Below are positions 1-8,650 of a stretch of 64,000 nt of DNA, piece by piece. This stretch comes from Actinoalloteichus hoggarensis (GTDB lineage Bacteria; Actinomycetota; Actinomycetes; Mycobacteriales; Pseudonocardiaceae), in NCBI RefSeq assembly GCF_002234535.1, contig NZ_CP022521.1:3720001-3784000 (forward strand). The letters run 5' to 3'. Both the position numbers and the translations under genes were made by a program. Every line of letters begins with the position of its first letter. The stretch's first letter is position 1. The notes beneath the pieces are model-generated. The model worked only from the letters and a program-made list of their open reading frames with translations, was not told the DNA's origin and did no database searches.

Positions 1-2
1 CG

Positions 3-439
3 GCTGCGGTCCTCCTCGGCCCCGACAGGCCGATACCACCACTGTGGACCGCACCGAGCACCGCCGCACCGCTTTGATCGACATCGACCCCGTTGCGACC
101 CACATCGTTGCGATCCTCATCGGCCCCGAAGGGCCGATGCCACCCGCCGACCATCCGGAGGCCCTGGACCGGTTGCACGTGTTGCGATCCTCATCGGCCC
201 CGGAGGGCCGATGCCACCCGTTCGTGCCCCAGAGGATGTACTCGCAAGCTGCGCGGTTGCGATCCTCATCGGCCCCGGAGGGCCGATGCCACACCGGCAC
301 GGCTTCGCCACGGCGTTGCAGGCTGCGTTGGTTGCGATCCTCATCGGCCCCGGAGGGCCGATGCCACGGCCGAGCACCGGCGGGCGATGGCCGAGCACGC
401 CCGTTGCGATCCTCATCGGCCCCGGAGGGCCGATGCCAC
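3..439 (-). CRISPR. CRISPR array 1 (5 good repeats, 1 degenerate)
   Basis: Repeats of 37 nt start at 107, 181, 256, 331 and 403; on the + strand each begins GTTGCGATCC and ends GATGCCAC. The core is an 8-bp dyad ATCGGCCC/GGGCCGAT around a 4-nt loop. Spacers are 37, 38, 38 and 35 nt and all differ. The leftmost copy (3-39) has seven mismatches and is followed by a 67-nt interval. Degeneracy at the left and a flank on the right that is shared with the array at 24322 place the leader on the right, so the crRNA precursor should be read from the minus strand. On that strand the repeat ends in GATCGCAAC, like many type I/III repeats. No cas genes lie in the window. Confidence 0.93.
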
Positions 440-545
440 CCTGCCTCAGCAGGGGTGTCGTCGTGTCACGACCGCCGAGGTTAGCGGACCGTGACCGACA
501 CGCCCGGATGCCGGTTCGGGAGGGTCAGGCGTGTCGCACGACGTC
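440..545 (-). promoter_or_regulatory. CRISPR leader of array 1
   Basis: The sequence abutting the last repeat matches the right flank of the second array in two blocks at identical spacing: positions 440-460 versus 24506-24526, and about 486-536 versus 24553-24603. Block 2 holds the dyad CGACACGCC/GGCGTGTCG. Shared flank on the non-degenerate side is the hallmark of a leader, carrying the array promoter and integration signals. The same block can be read as a short open frame beginning VTDTP in one copy and MTDTP in the other, which I treat as incidental. Confidence 0.75.
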
Positions 546-706
546 TCCCTCCCGCGCCACTCCGATGACACCCCCACCACCCGTCGCGGCCGCGATGCGG
601 TGGTGAGATCGGTCGGCCCACCGGCGCGGGGCCAGGCGAGCCGCGGCGGAGTGGCAGCGCCGCGGCGGGACGGCTGCCGACGTCGATGGTCGACAGCCGT
701 CCTCGG

Positions 707-1606
707 TCAGCCGGCCGCCGGCACGGGGACGGCCTGCCGCAGACGGGCGACGGCCGTGCGGCGGGCGAGCAGGACGAGGAGTGCGACCAGCAGCAGGTCC
801 GTCGCCAGGGTCGCCGCGACGGCCGTGGTGGACTGTCCGGCATCCGATGTGGAGAGCAGGAACACGGAGATCATGAGGACCCCGTTCCAGGCGGTGTGTG
901 CGGCGGTGGCGGCCTCCAGGCCGCCCGTCTGGTCGCACAGGATCGCGTAGAGCAGCCCGCCTGCGACGGTGACGAGGAACATGACGATCCCCGCCATGCC
1001 GTGGACCAGGCCGAACAGCACCGAGGTCGTCACGGCGGGCACGGTGACGGCCGTCAGCGGCCTCGACCAGCGGGCGCCCAGGATGTGGGTCAGGACGCCT
1101 CGGAAGACGAACTCCTCGGCGAAGGCCGCCAGGGGGACCCCGAGGAGGACGACCACGGCGAGCGCCTGCCATTGATCGGCGAGTCGGAACGCGGCCGAGC
1201 CGCCCCACCAGAGGCTCACCGCGGAGGTCGTCACCGCGACGGTGATCGCGACGGCGAGACAGCGCCAGAACCACCCCCAGCGGAACGCCCCCTCGACCGA
1301 GCAGACCTCGCCGAGACGCATCCGGAGCACTCCACGCGCGGTGAGCGCCGCCGGGGGCAGGGTGATCAGCGGAACCGTGAGCAGGGTGAGGGCGAGTCCG
1401 ACCGCCCCGGGGTCGTCGCTCAGCAGGAGATCACCGAGGCCGCTGACGACGAGGATCACGATGAGCAGGACGGCCGAGGCCAGGATGCCGCCCACGAGGA
1501 CGAGCGACGCCACGATCAGCCTGCGGCGTGAGTGAACGGTCGGGCGGGCCAGCTGCGCGAAGCGCAGTTCCTCACCGCGGTCGGCGGGCCGGGACGGGTC
1601 GGTCAC
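707..1606 (-). CDS. CPBP family intramembrane protease
   Basis: A 299-residue polytopic membrane protein with about seven hydrophobic segments. It carries the CPBP (CAAX protease/bacteriocin-processing, Abi) signature: EEFVFR near residue 163, FGLVHG near 196 and HTAWN near 235, which supply the glutamate and histidine residues of the intramembrane glutamic protease site. It should act in the cytoplasmic membrane; the substrate is unknown. The GTG start at 1606 overlaps the stop of the MerR gene by 4 nt (GTGA), so the two are co-transcribed and probably translationally coupled, with MerR the likely regulator. The length is normal for the family. Confidence 0.9.
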   Translation of the reverse strand: MTDPSRPADRGEELRFAQLARPTVHSRRRLIVASLVLVGGILASAVLLIVILVVSGLGDLLLSDDPGAVGLALTLLTVPLITLPPAALTARGVLRMRLGEVCSVEGAFRWGWFWRCLAVAITVAVTTSAVSLWWGGSAAFRLADQWQALAVVVLLGVPLAAFAEEFVFRGVLTHILGARWSRPLTAVTVPAVTTSVLFGLVHGMAGIVMFLVTVAGGLLYAILCDQTGGLEAATAAHTAWNGVLMISVFLLSTSDAGQSTTAVAATLATDLLLVALLVLLARRTAVARLRQAVPVPAAG

Positions 1607-2430
1607 GGGCTCGTCTCCAGGGTGACGGCGAACTCGACGCGGGTCGCGTCGGCGAGGATGGTCTGCCGCAGGGCGGTGAGGTCGGCGCCGAGTTCGTCGG
1701 TGGCGGAGACCAGCGCGGACAGGGCCAGTCGGACGGAGGAGTCGCCGTCGGACTCCGGGTAGGGGATCTCCACCCAGGCCTCCGAGCGTGCGGGCAGCTC
1801 ACCGTGGTGGACGTCCTCGGCGAGGGAGGTGACCTCGGCGGGGTCGGCGCCGTTCGGCAGCGGGAAGTGGACGGTGACGGCCATCCGGTCGCCGTGGACG
1901 CCGAGGTTCGACCACCACGGTCCGGTCGGGGTGATCCCCGCCGTGATCAACAGGTCGCGCAGCCGGTCCGCGCCGCGGTCGACCTCCTCGTTGATCCGTC
2001 GCAGCGTCGCGTCGTCGCCGGGTTCCGTCTCGCCGGCGAGCGGCAGCGCGACCGTGACCGCGGCGTAGAGCTGGGCGGGCATCGATCGGATCTCGCCGGT
2101 GACGGCCTCGCCGTCGAAGGCGGCCCGTCGGGCGCCGGTGAGCGCGTCGTCCTCGATCTTCCTGCGACGCCGGAGTTCCTCGTGGAACTCGTCGATCAAG
2201 GCGTCGGCGTGATCCGGGTTGTCCAGGACCTCCCGGACTCGGCTGACGGGCATCCCGCCGCGCCGGAGCACCGAGATGCGGACGGCGTCGGCCACCTGGC
2301 GCAGCGTGTAGGTGCGGTATCCGGTGTCGGCGGCGACCTGCGCGGGCACGAGGAGCCCTCGATCGTGGTAGTAGCGGAGGGTCTTCGGTGACAGCTCCGT
2401 GAGCCTGGCGAAGGCGCTGATGGTGAACAT
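1603..2430 (-). CDS. MerR family regulator with C-terminal effector-binding domain
   Basis: This 275-residue protein starts with a classic MerR winged helix (residues 1-70; FARLTELSPKTLRYYHDRGL) and a dimerisation helix to about residue 110. The remaining 160 residues resemble the GyrI/AraC-E ligand-binding fold found in BltR/TipA-type MerR proteins, which suggests a small hydrophobic or cationic inducer. It is first in a two-gene operon with the CPBP protease, overlapping it by 4 nt. The start is the ATG at 2430; the ribosome site before it is weak. The ligand and the regulon cannot be read from sequence. Confidence 0.88.
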   Translation of the reverse strand: MFTISAFARLTELSPKTLRYYHDRGLLVPAQVAADTGYRTYTLRQVADAVRISVLRRGGMPVSRVREVLDNPDHADALIDEFHEELRRRRKIEDDALTGARRAAFDGEAVTGEIRSMPAQLYAAVTVALPLAGETEPGDDATLRRINEEVDRGADRLRDLLITAGITPTGPWWSNLGVHGDRMAVTVHFPLPNGADPAEVTSLAEDVHHGELPARSEAWVEIPYPESDGDSSVRLALSALVSATDELGADLTALRQTILADATRVEFAVTLETSP

Positions 2431-2569
2431 GATTCAGACGATGGGCCTTCCCGTTCGGGGAGAGTCAACCATCGCCGGTCAGGGGCGTGCCGCCGCCGCG
2501 AGACGGCGCGGTGCGGGCCGCGCCGGTGCCGTGCGAACGACGTCGGCCCCGACCGCTCCCGTCGGTCAG

Positions 2570-2970
2570 GCCGGGCGAGTGCGGCGGCGACCGAACGGTC
2601 GCCTGACGGCGTCCTGGACCACGCTGAGCGTTGACACCGCTTCTGGTGCCTCCGGGCAGGTGAGAGCGACCGACCGGACCCCGACGCCGTCGGTTCCGGG
2701 GACCGCGCCGCCGCGTGGCCCCCGTGCGCCCTCGGAGCCCGCCTGCCGCGGCCCGCGCCGCCCGCGTCTCCGGTGAGCAGACCGATCAGTCCTTCCCCGA
2801 CGCGGTCGCGGCGCCTGCCGCTGCCCTCGGGCCGCAGGCAGCCGAGGCACGCGGCGGCGCGTCTCCTCGTGCACGTCCGCCCGGTCGTCGAGCGCCCGCG
2901 ACACCGTGATCGCCGACACCCCGGCCCGCACCGCCACCGAGCACACCGTGGCCTGCCCGTTCCTGTCCAT
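2570..2970 (-). pseudogene. LacI-family regulator remnant
   Basis: From the ATG at 2970 the minus strand encodes a LacI helix-turn-helix (MDRNGQATVCSVAVRAGVSA, then ITVSRALDD and EETRRRV). The frame then breaks. About 60 nt later a second frame reads RVGEGLIGLLTGDAGG, which matches the start of a LacI periplasmic-binding core. What follows, down to a stop near 2575, has no recognisable core domain. The gene is therefore frameshifted and mostly deleted. It lies just downstream of GH127 in the same orientation and is probably a former local sugar regulator. The end coordinate is approximate. Confidence 0.7.
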
Positions 2971-2999
2971 GACCGCTCCGTCGTCGGTCGCGCCGGCCG

Positions 3000-5063
3000 T
3001 CAACGGACGGGCAGCCACACACGCATCGTCGACGGTCCGCGGTGGGCCCAGCGGTGGTAGGGGCGCAGCAGGATCCACCGGGCGTCCGCGGCGGCCTCGG
3101 ACGTCTGGTCGCCGCCGTCGTCCTCGGCCGTCCGACCAGCGGCCTTCCCGCCGTCCGGGGCCGCCATGTCGGGTCGGGCCGCCGCGTCGTGCCGGTACAT
3201 CGGACTTCCGTACGGGCCCCACCGGTCGGACCAGGCCACCGGCTCGGCTCGGGGCCGTATCCGGATCGACGCCCCTTCGGGGTGTGGCCGCGGCGCCACC
3301 GAGAAGTCGACGCGCAGGTCCTCCAGGTCGAGGTCGTCGGGGAGGTCGACGGACTCCGCGCACAACACCAGGGGGCCGCTTTCCACCGCGACGCAGCCGC
3401 GCACCGCGTCGATCTGGTCGTCGACCGTGGTGAACCGGGGCGTGAGGTCCAGATCGAGTCGCAACGTCTCACCCTCGGCGAACTCTCGACGCACGGTGAC
3501 GGTGGCCTCGTCGAGATGCCGTCGGGTGCCGCCGTCGTCGAGGACGGCCTTGCCCTGTGCCCAGTGCGGCACGCGCAGGGTGAGGGCGAAGCGGCCCGCG
3601 GTGCGAACCCGGATCGCGATGCAGCGGCCACGCGGATAGGACGTGTCGACCTTCAGATCGATCACGGTGCCGTCGTCGAGGGTGGTGCGGATGTCGCAGG
3701 GGGTGTACTGGTGGATCTGCACGCCCTCGGCGTCGCGGGTCGCGACGTAGCCCGCGATCGAGGCGAGGGTGCGGGCGACGTTGGTGGGGCAGCAGGAGAC
3801 GCCGTACCAGGGCGGGCGCAGGCTCGCGCCCGCCGAGGTGCTGACCTCGTCCTCGGCGGGGACCCGACCCTCGGTGCGCTGGTGGAGGGTGTTGGCGTAG
3901 AAGAAGGCGCGGCCGTCGGCGCGGGGCGAGGTGGCCACGACGTTGAACAGGGTGCGTTCGATGAGGTCCGCGTAGCGGGTGCGGCCGGTGGCCAGCAGCA
4001 GCCGCCAGGACAGCATCACCGAGGCGATGCCGGCGCAGGTCTCGGAGTAGGCCCGGTCGGGCGGGAGCGCGTAGTCGGCGCCGAAGGACTCGTCGAGGTG
4101 GTGTGATCCCATGCCGCCGGTCAGGTAGGTGCGGCGGGCGACGGTGGTGTCCCACTGCGTCTCGACGGCGTCGAGCAGCGATCGGTCGTCGGTCTCCACG
4201 CCGACGTCGACGGCGCCTGCGGACAGGTAGAGCGCCCGGACGGCGTGGCCGCGCAGCACCGTGGCGTCGCGAACGGGAATGTCGTCCTGGAAGTAGGCAG
4301 CGCCGAACTGGATCGGCGGCAGGGTGCCGGTGCCCCGGCGGTCGACGAAGAGCCCGGCGAGCGTGAGGTGCCGTTCCTCCCCGGTCACCCGGTACAGCTC
4401 GACCAGGGCGGTCTCGATCTCGGGGTGTCCGCACACCGCGTCGCGCCCGTCGGGTCCGAACTCGGCGTAGAGGTGGTCGGCGACGCGACGTGCCACGGTC
4501 ACGAGCGGTTCGTCGGCGCCCCGGGTCCTGGCCCTGGCGACGGCGGCCTGGATCAGATGTCCCGCGCAGTACAGCTCGTGTCCCCAGGCCAGGTCCGAGT
4601 AGCGCTCCGGCCTGCCGGGCCTGCCGTAGCAGGTGTTGAGATAGCCGTCGGGGTGCTGGGCCGCGGCCACGCGCTCGACCAGCGCGGTGAAGCGGCGGTC
4701 CGTCTCGGGGTCGTCACCGCGGTGGGCCTCCCAGGCCATGGCCTCCAGCAGCTTGTAGATCTCGGAGTCGGCGAAGTTCGCGCCGCGATGCTCACCCCGG
4801 GTGCCGTGGGCGAGGGCCTCGGCGGTGGCGTCGAAGTTGGCGATCCAGCCGAGGCGTTCCATCCACTGTTCACAGTGGGCGAGGGTGTTCTCGCGGTTGA
4901 TCCGCTGCCGGTCCGCCCAGAATCCGCTGGTCAGTCGCACCTCGTCGAGTCGCAGCGGGGTCAAGGTGCCGTGGCTGGGTGCGACGGGCGGGCCCGCGTC
5001 GGCGTCCGTTCGGGATTCGGGGCGCGCGGGAGCGGGGTGCTCGCCGCAGGCGGAGGTGCGCAT
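3000..5063 (-). CDS. GH127 beta-L-arabinofuranosidase (DUF1680 family)
   Basis: A protein of about 687 residues of the HypBA1-like GH127 family, which removes beta-L-arabinofuranosyl units from arabino-oligosaccharides with a zinc-bound cysteine nucleophile. Visible family landmarks are LTSGFWADRQRINRENTL at the N-terminus, the GHELYCAGHLIQ helix, the YLTGGMGS motif and the metal/catalytic YGVSCCPTNVART motif. There is no signal peptide, so it should act in the cytosol on imported sugars. I chose the ATG at 5063 because AAGGAGACACC lies directly upstream; an in-frame start exists at 5129. It follows the permease genes in the same operon. Confidence 0.9.
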   Translation of the reverse strand: MRTSACGEHPAPARPESRTDADAGPPVAPSHGTLTPLRLDEVRLTSGFWADRQRINRENTLAHCEQWMERLGWIANFDATAEALAHGTRGEHRGANFADSEIYKLLEAMAWEAHRGDDPETDRRFTALVERVAAAQHPDGYLNTCYGRPGRPERYSDLAWGHELYCAGHLIQAAVARARTRGADEPLVTVARRVADHLYAEFGPDGRDAVCGHPEIETALVELYRVTGEERHLTLAGLFVDRRGTGTLPPIQFGAAYFQDDIPVRDATVLRGHAVRALYLSAGAVDVGVETDDRSLLDAVETQWDTTVARRTYLTGGMGSHHLDESFGADYALPPDRAYSETCAGIASVMLSWRLLLATGRTRYADLIERTLFNVVATSPRADGRAFFYANTLHQRTEGRVPAEDEVSTSAGASLRPPWYGVSCCPTNVARTLASIAGYVATRDAEGVQIHQYTPCDIRTTLDDGTVIDLKVDTSYPRGRCIAIRVRTAGRFALTLRVPHWAQGKAVLDDGGTRRHLDEATVTVRREFAEGETLRLDLDLTPRFTTVDDQIDAVRGCVAVESGPLVLCAESVDLPDDLDLEDLRVDFSVAPRPHPEGASIRIRPRAEPVAWSDRWGPYGSPMYRHDAAARPDMAAPDGGKAAGRTAEDDGGDQTSEAAADARWILLRPYHRWAHRGPSTMRVWLPVR

Positions 5064-5141
5064 CGAAGGTGTCTCCTTCACCGTGGTCGAGGGGGAGTCG
5101 AGTTCGGTGGGCTCGGACGGCCGGGGCATGCCCGAACGGCC

Positions 5142-5993
5142 TCAGCCCTTGAGCGCGCCGGAGGCGAACCCTCGGACGTAGTGCCGTTGCAGGAGGACGA
5201 ACAGGATCATGCAGGGCACCGCGCTCACGACGACGCCGGACTGGAGCGCGCCGAAGTCGACCGCGCCGAAGTTCCCGGAGCGCATGGCGGCCAGCGCGAC
5301 GGGCAACGTGTAGCGGGAGCCGTCGGTGACCAGCATCAACGGGGCGATGAACTCGTTCCAGGAGTTGAGGAAGGCGAAGAGCGCCACCGTGATCACGCCG
5401 GGGGTCACGGCCGGCAGCAGGACCGACCAGAGGGTGCGGGGCACTCCGGCGCCGTCGACGAGGGCGGCCTCGTCGAACTCCCTGGGCACGGCCTCGAAGG
5501 AGTTGCGCATCATGAACAGCGAGAACGGCAGCTGGAACATGATCAGCACCAGGGCCAGCCCGACCAGCGAGTTCTGGAGCCCGGCACGGCTGAGCAGGAC
5601 GTACAGCGGGATGAGGATGGTCGGATACGGCACCATCATGATCGCCAGGGTGCCGAGGAAGAGCAGGTTGCGGCCGGGGAAGCGGAAGCGGGCGATCGCG
5701 TAGCCCGCCAGGACCGACACCACCACGGTGCCCGCCACCGTCATCAGCGAGACGGCCACGCTGTTGGCGACGTAGACGAACAGGCCCTCCCCGTAGGAGA
5801 ACAGGCGCTGGTAGTTCTCCGTGCCCAGTCCCGCGCCGTCGCCGGTGGCACGGGGACCGCTCAGCGAGGAGTAGCCGGCCCAGAGCAGCGGCAGCAGGAA
5901 CAGGATCGCCAGGGCGACGCCGGTGGTCAGCGCGCCCGTGTCGGCGATCACGATGCGAATCCGGGTGCCGCGTGCGGCGGTGTCTGCCCGCAT
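5142..5993 (-). CDS. Carbohydrate ABC transporter permease (MalG/AraQ type)
   Basis: A 283-residue inner-membrane permease with six predicted membrane helices and the cytoplasmic EAA loop (EFDEAALVDGAGVPRTLW...LLPAV) that docks onto the ATPase. It belongs to the CUT1 oligosaccharide permeases. Its ATG at 5993 overlaps the stop of the preceding permease by one base (TGATG), showing tight coupling; the two proteins should form the heterodimeric channel. No ATPase gene lies in the locus, so a shared MsiK-like ATPase encoded elsewhere is the likely energiser, as in Streptomyces. Confidence 0.92.
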   Translation of the reverse strand: MRADTAARGTRIRIVIADTGALTTGVALAILFLLPLLWAGYSSLSGPRATGDGAGLGTENYQRLFSYGEGLFVYVANSVAVSLMTVAGTVVVSVLAGYAIARFRFPGRNLLFLGTLAIMMVPYPTILIPLYVLLSRAGLQNSLVGLALVLIMFQLPFSLFMMRNSFEAVPREFDEAALVDGAGVPRTLWSVLLPAVTPGVITVALFAFLNSWNEFIAPLMLVTDGSRYTLPVALAAMRSGNFGAVDFGALQSGVVVSAVPCMILFVLLQRHYVRGFASGALKG

Positions 5994-6904
5994 CAGGAGT
6001 CGGCTCCCTTCCTGATCAGGCTGAGCTGGACGATGTTGGCCAGCACCAGGGCGATGAGCACGACCACCGACATCGCGGCGGCTCGGCTGAGGTCGAACAG
6101 CGTGAAGGCCTGCCGGAAGATCGTCGACACGACGGTGACGGTCGAGTTGTCCGGTCCGCCGCCGGTCAGCACGTAGAACTGCTCGAAGGCCAGCAGCGAG
6201 CCGGTGACCGACAGGACCAGCACCAGCGCCAGCGTGGGCCGCAGCAGCGGCAGGGTCACCCCCGTGAAGGTGCGCCACCAGCCCGCGCCGTCGATGCGGG
6301 CCGCCTCGTAGACCTGGGTCGGGATCGACTGGAGCCCGGTCAGCAGGATGATCATGTAGAAGCCGGCGAAGCGCCACAGCACCATCAGCACCGTCGACCA
6401 CAGTGCGCCGTCGGGCGTGCCGAGCCAGTTCACCGGCTCGGCCACCAGCCCCAGTGCCATCAGCACGTCCGACAGCGGACCCACCTCGTCGGAGTACAGG
6501 GCGAACCACAGCAGCGCGGCGACCGCCAGGCCCATCGAGGCGGGCAGGAAGAACGCGGTACGCAGCAGACCGGTGCCCAGGCGAGTCTGCTGCACCAGCA
6601 GGGCCAGGCCGAGCGCGACGGCGGTGAGGAGCACCGTGGTGATGACGGTGTAGCGGGCGGTGAACCAGACGGCGTCCAGGAACAGCGGATCGTCGAGGAT
6701 CGCGCCGTACTGGGCGAACCCGACGAAGCTCGGCTCGCCCAGCAGCGGCCAGTCCGTCATCGACATCCACACCAGCAGACCCAGGGGGACGACGAAGAGC
6801 AGGCCGACGACCAGTGACGCGGGCAGCGACAACACCAACGCCTGGGTGGTTCGGTCCGTGCCGCGGCGGCGCCGGGGCGCCGCGGTGGTGCCGGTGCTTC
6901 TCAC
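5993..6904 (-). CDS. Carbohydrate ABC transporter permease (MalF/AraP type)
   Basis: A 303-residue CUT1 permease with a basic N-terminus, six hydrophobic helices and the EAA motif EAARIDGAGWWRTFTGVTLP. It is the partner of the downstream permease. I chose the GTG at 6904, which has AGAGGAGCCACC just upstream; the longer upstream reading is Arg/Pro-rich and lies over the repeat tract. It sits between the solute-binding protein gene and the second permease gene, giving the order binding protein, permease, permease, GH127. The substrate is inferred to be an L-arabinose oligosaccharide from the GH127 neighbour. Confidence 0.92.
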   Translation of the reverse strand: MRSTGTTAAPRRRRGTDRTTQALVLSLPASLVVGLLFVVPLGLLVWMSMTDWPLLGEPSFVGFAQYGAILDDPLFLDAVWFTARYTVITTVLLTAVALGLALLVQQTRLGTGLLRTAFFLPASMGLAVAALLWFALYSDEVGPLSDVLMALGLVAEPVNWLGTPDGALWSTVLMVLWRFAGFYMIILLTGLQSIPTQVYEAARIDGAGWWRTFTGVTLPLLRPTLALVLVLSVTGSLLAFEQFYVLTGGGPDNSTVTVVSTIFRQAFTLFDLSRAAAMSVVVLIALVLANIVQLSLIRKGADS

Positions 6905-6975
6905 GGTGGCTCCTCTGATCGCGAGCTGGTGCGGAGTCGAGCCTCGGGCGGGTTCGGGTGGGGCGGATCTCGGTG

Positions 6976-7022
6976 CGGGGCGGCCCAGGGGCGGGGCGGC
7001 CCAGGGGCGGGGCGGCCCAGGG
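6976..7022. repeat. 16-bp tandem repeat, 3 copies
   Basis: The unit CGGGGCGGCCCAGGGG is repeated almost perfectly three times in the gap between the solute-binding protein and permease genes. It may be a slippage tract or an attenuating mRNA element that tunes permease expression below that of the binding protein. Confidence 0.8.
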
Positions 7023-7079
7023 CGGGCGTCCGGGTGCGGTGCGGGGCGAGCGGTCCGAGGCCGCGGAGCGGCGGATCGG

Positions 7080-8369
7080 CTAGCCCGCGATGTCGAGGGA
7101 GGAGTCGAGTCGGGGTCGGAACGCGGCGATCGCCTCGTCCACCGACTCGGGCCCGAAGATCGCCGAGCGGGCGAACTGGAGCCACGGGCCCTGCGGGTCG
7201 TTGAAGGTGGCGCCGAAGTTGACCGCCGTGGGCACCCGGCCGACGTCCACGACCTCGTGGAAGGTCCGGAGCCGGTCGTCGGGGACACCGGTGCCGTCGG
7301 GTCCGGTCGGGATCAGGTCGGTGCGGACGCTGACGTCGCCGCCCGCGGTGAGCACGTCGCGTTGGACGTCCGCCGACAGCGTCCAGGAGAGGAAGTCCCA
7401 GGCCGCGGCCTTCTTGGTGGACGTCGAGGTGATGCCGAGGACGTCGCCGCCGACGAAGGTGGACTCGCCGCCGTCCATGCCCCGGATCGGCGCGACGCCG
7501 ATCTCCAGGCGCTCGTGCTCCGGCATCAGCCGCAGCATCGTCGAGCCGAGTGGGGCGACGCCGACGCGGCCTTCGGCGAAGGGCTGCAACCAGCTGATCC
7601 CGTTCTCCTGCGCCGAGGACGCGGGCGCGATCCCGGCGGCGAAGGCGTCGCGATACGCCTGGAAGACCGGTCCGATGGTGTCGACGTCCATGGCGGACGC
7701 CGTGCCGTCGGCGGTGAGGACCTCTCCCCCGTCGGCCCAGACCATCGGCCACAGGGTGAAGAGCAGGCAGCCGGGGCAGTTGCCGCCGAAGTAGGTGCCC
7801 GAGACGTCGCCGCCCAGCGCCGAGATCGCCTCGGCGTGCGCCATCATCTCGGGCAGGGTCTCGGGGGGCTGCTCGGGGTCGAGGCCCGCCTCCCGGTAGA
7901 GCACCTTGTTATAGAAGATCAGCGACAGGTCGAGGGTGTGCGGGACGGCGTGATAAGCGCCGTCGGCGGTGCCCGCGTCCAGGTGGGCCGGGGCAAGGCG
8001 CTCGACGAGGTCGGTCTCGGCGAGCCGTTCGCCGAGGTCGGTGTAGAAGCCGTGGCGGATGAAGTTCCTGGCGTAGACGACGTCGGCGCCGAGCAGGTCG
8101 GGCAGGCTCCGGCCCCCTGCCGCCGTGGCGACCTGTTGCAGGTAGGTGTCGTTGGGCACCACGGTGAGTTCGACCTGGTTGCGACCCAGCGCGTTGTAGG
8201 CGTCGACGAATCCCCTGGTCTGCGCCTCGGTGGCCGCTCGCGTCCAGATGGTGAGGGTCTGGCCGGTCTCGGCGGTCTCCTCGCCGACGTCGGCCGTCCC
8301 GCACGCGGATGTCAGCGCGACGGCCGCCAGTATCACGGAGATCCGGCGGCGGACTGTCTTCTCACGCAC
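7080..8369 (-). CDS. Sugar ABC transporter solute-binding lipoprotein
   Basis: A 429-residue family-1 extracellular solute-binding protein. The N-terminus has a short basic stretch, a hydrophobic core and a lipobox LTSAC, so the mature protein should be lipid-anchored outside the membrane. The body (TLTIWTRAATEAQTRGFVDAYN..., FYNKVLYREAGLDPEQPP, TKKAAAWDFLSW) is typical of oligosaccharide binders. The GTG start at 8369 has AAGGAG upstream. It is first in the operon, with an inverted repeat GCTCA/TGAGC at 8386-8399 just before it and a LacI-type operator about 170 nt upstream. It delivers sugar to the two downstream permeases. Confidence 0.93.
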   Translation of the reverse strand: MREKTVRRRISVILAAVALTSACGTADVGEETAETGQTLTIWTRAATEAQTRGFVDAYNALGRNQVELTVVPNDTYLQQVATAAGGRSLPDLLGADVVYARNFIRHGFYTDLGERLAETDLVERLAPAHLDAGTADGAYHAVPHTLDLSLIFYNKVLYREAGLDPEQPPETLPEMMAHAEAISALGGDVSGTYFGGNCPGCLLFTLWPMVWADGGEVLTADGTASAMDVDTIGPVFQAYRDAFAAGIAPASSAQENGISWLQPFAEGRVGVAPLGSTMLRLMPEHERLEIGVAPIRGMDGGESTFVGGDVLGITSTSTKKAAAWDFLSWTLSADVQRDVLTAGGDVSVRTDLIPTGPDGTGVPDDRLRTFHEVVDVGRVPTAVNFGATFNDPQGPWLQFARSAIFGPESVDEAIAAFRPRLDSSLDIAG

Positions 8370-8541
8370 GTCACGTTCTCCTTGTGCTCATCGTTGAGCG
8401 AAGCCGAGCGGCATGACGAGGGGCACCGTCGTCCACTTCGGAGCGAGAGGGCGGACGGCGGTCTCGATCGGACCGCCTGCCGAGATCGGCGATGGGAGTG
8501 CGATCGACGGAACTGGTCTGGCGGTAGTCGACGCCCGCGCG

Positions 8542-8557
8542 CCGAAACTACTTTCGG
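8542..8557. promoter_or_regulatory. Putative LacI operator
   Basis: The 16-bp inverted repeat CCGAAACTACTTTCGG lies in the 281-bp divergent region between the transporter operon and the LacI gene. Arms of the CGAAA/TTTCG type are usual for actinobacterial sugar LacI regulators, so this probably controls both directions. Confidence 0.65.
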
Positions 8558-8650
8558 TATCGTAGGTTCGGGCCCGTTCCGACGTCAAGACCACGGCAAC
8601 GGGAGAATGCGAGGAGACGGCGAACTCTTCCGGCCGAGGAGCATGAGGCG

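Noticed and set aside
486-600. A conserved short peptide gene (VTDTP/MTDTP...) in the CRISPR leaders
   Set aside because: The match is limited to the leader block, there is no ribosome site, and the frame diverges right after the conserved DNA, so conservation of the DNA itself explains it.
44-606. Open frames with repeated DPHRPRRADAT-type or LRSSSAPEGRCH-type units
   Set aside because: They are translations of the CRISPR repeats in different frames, not genes.
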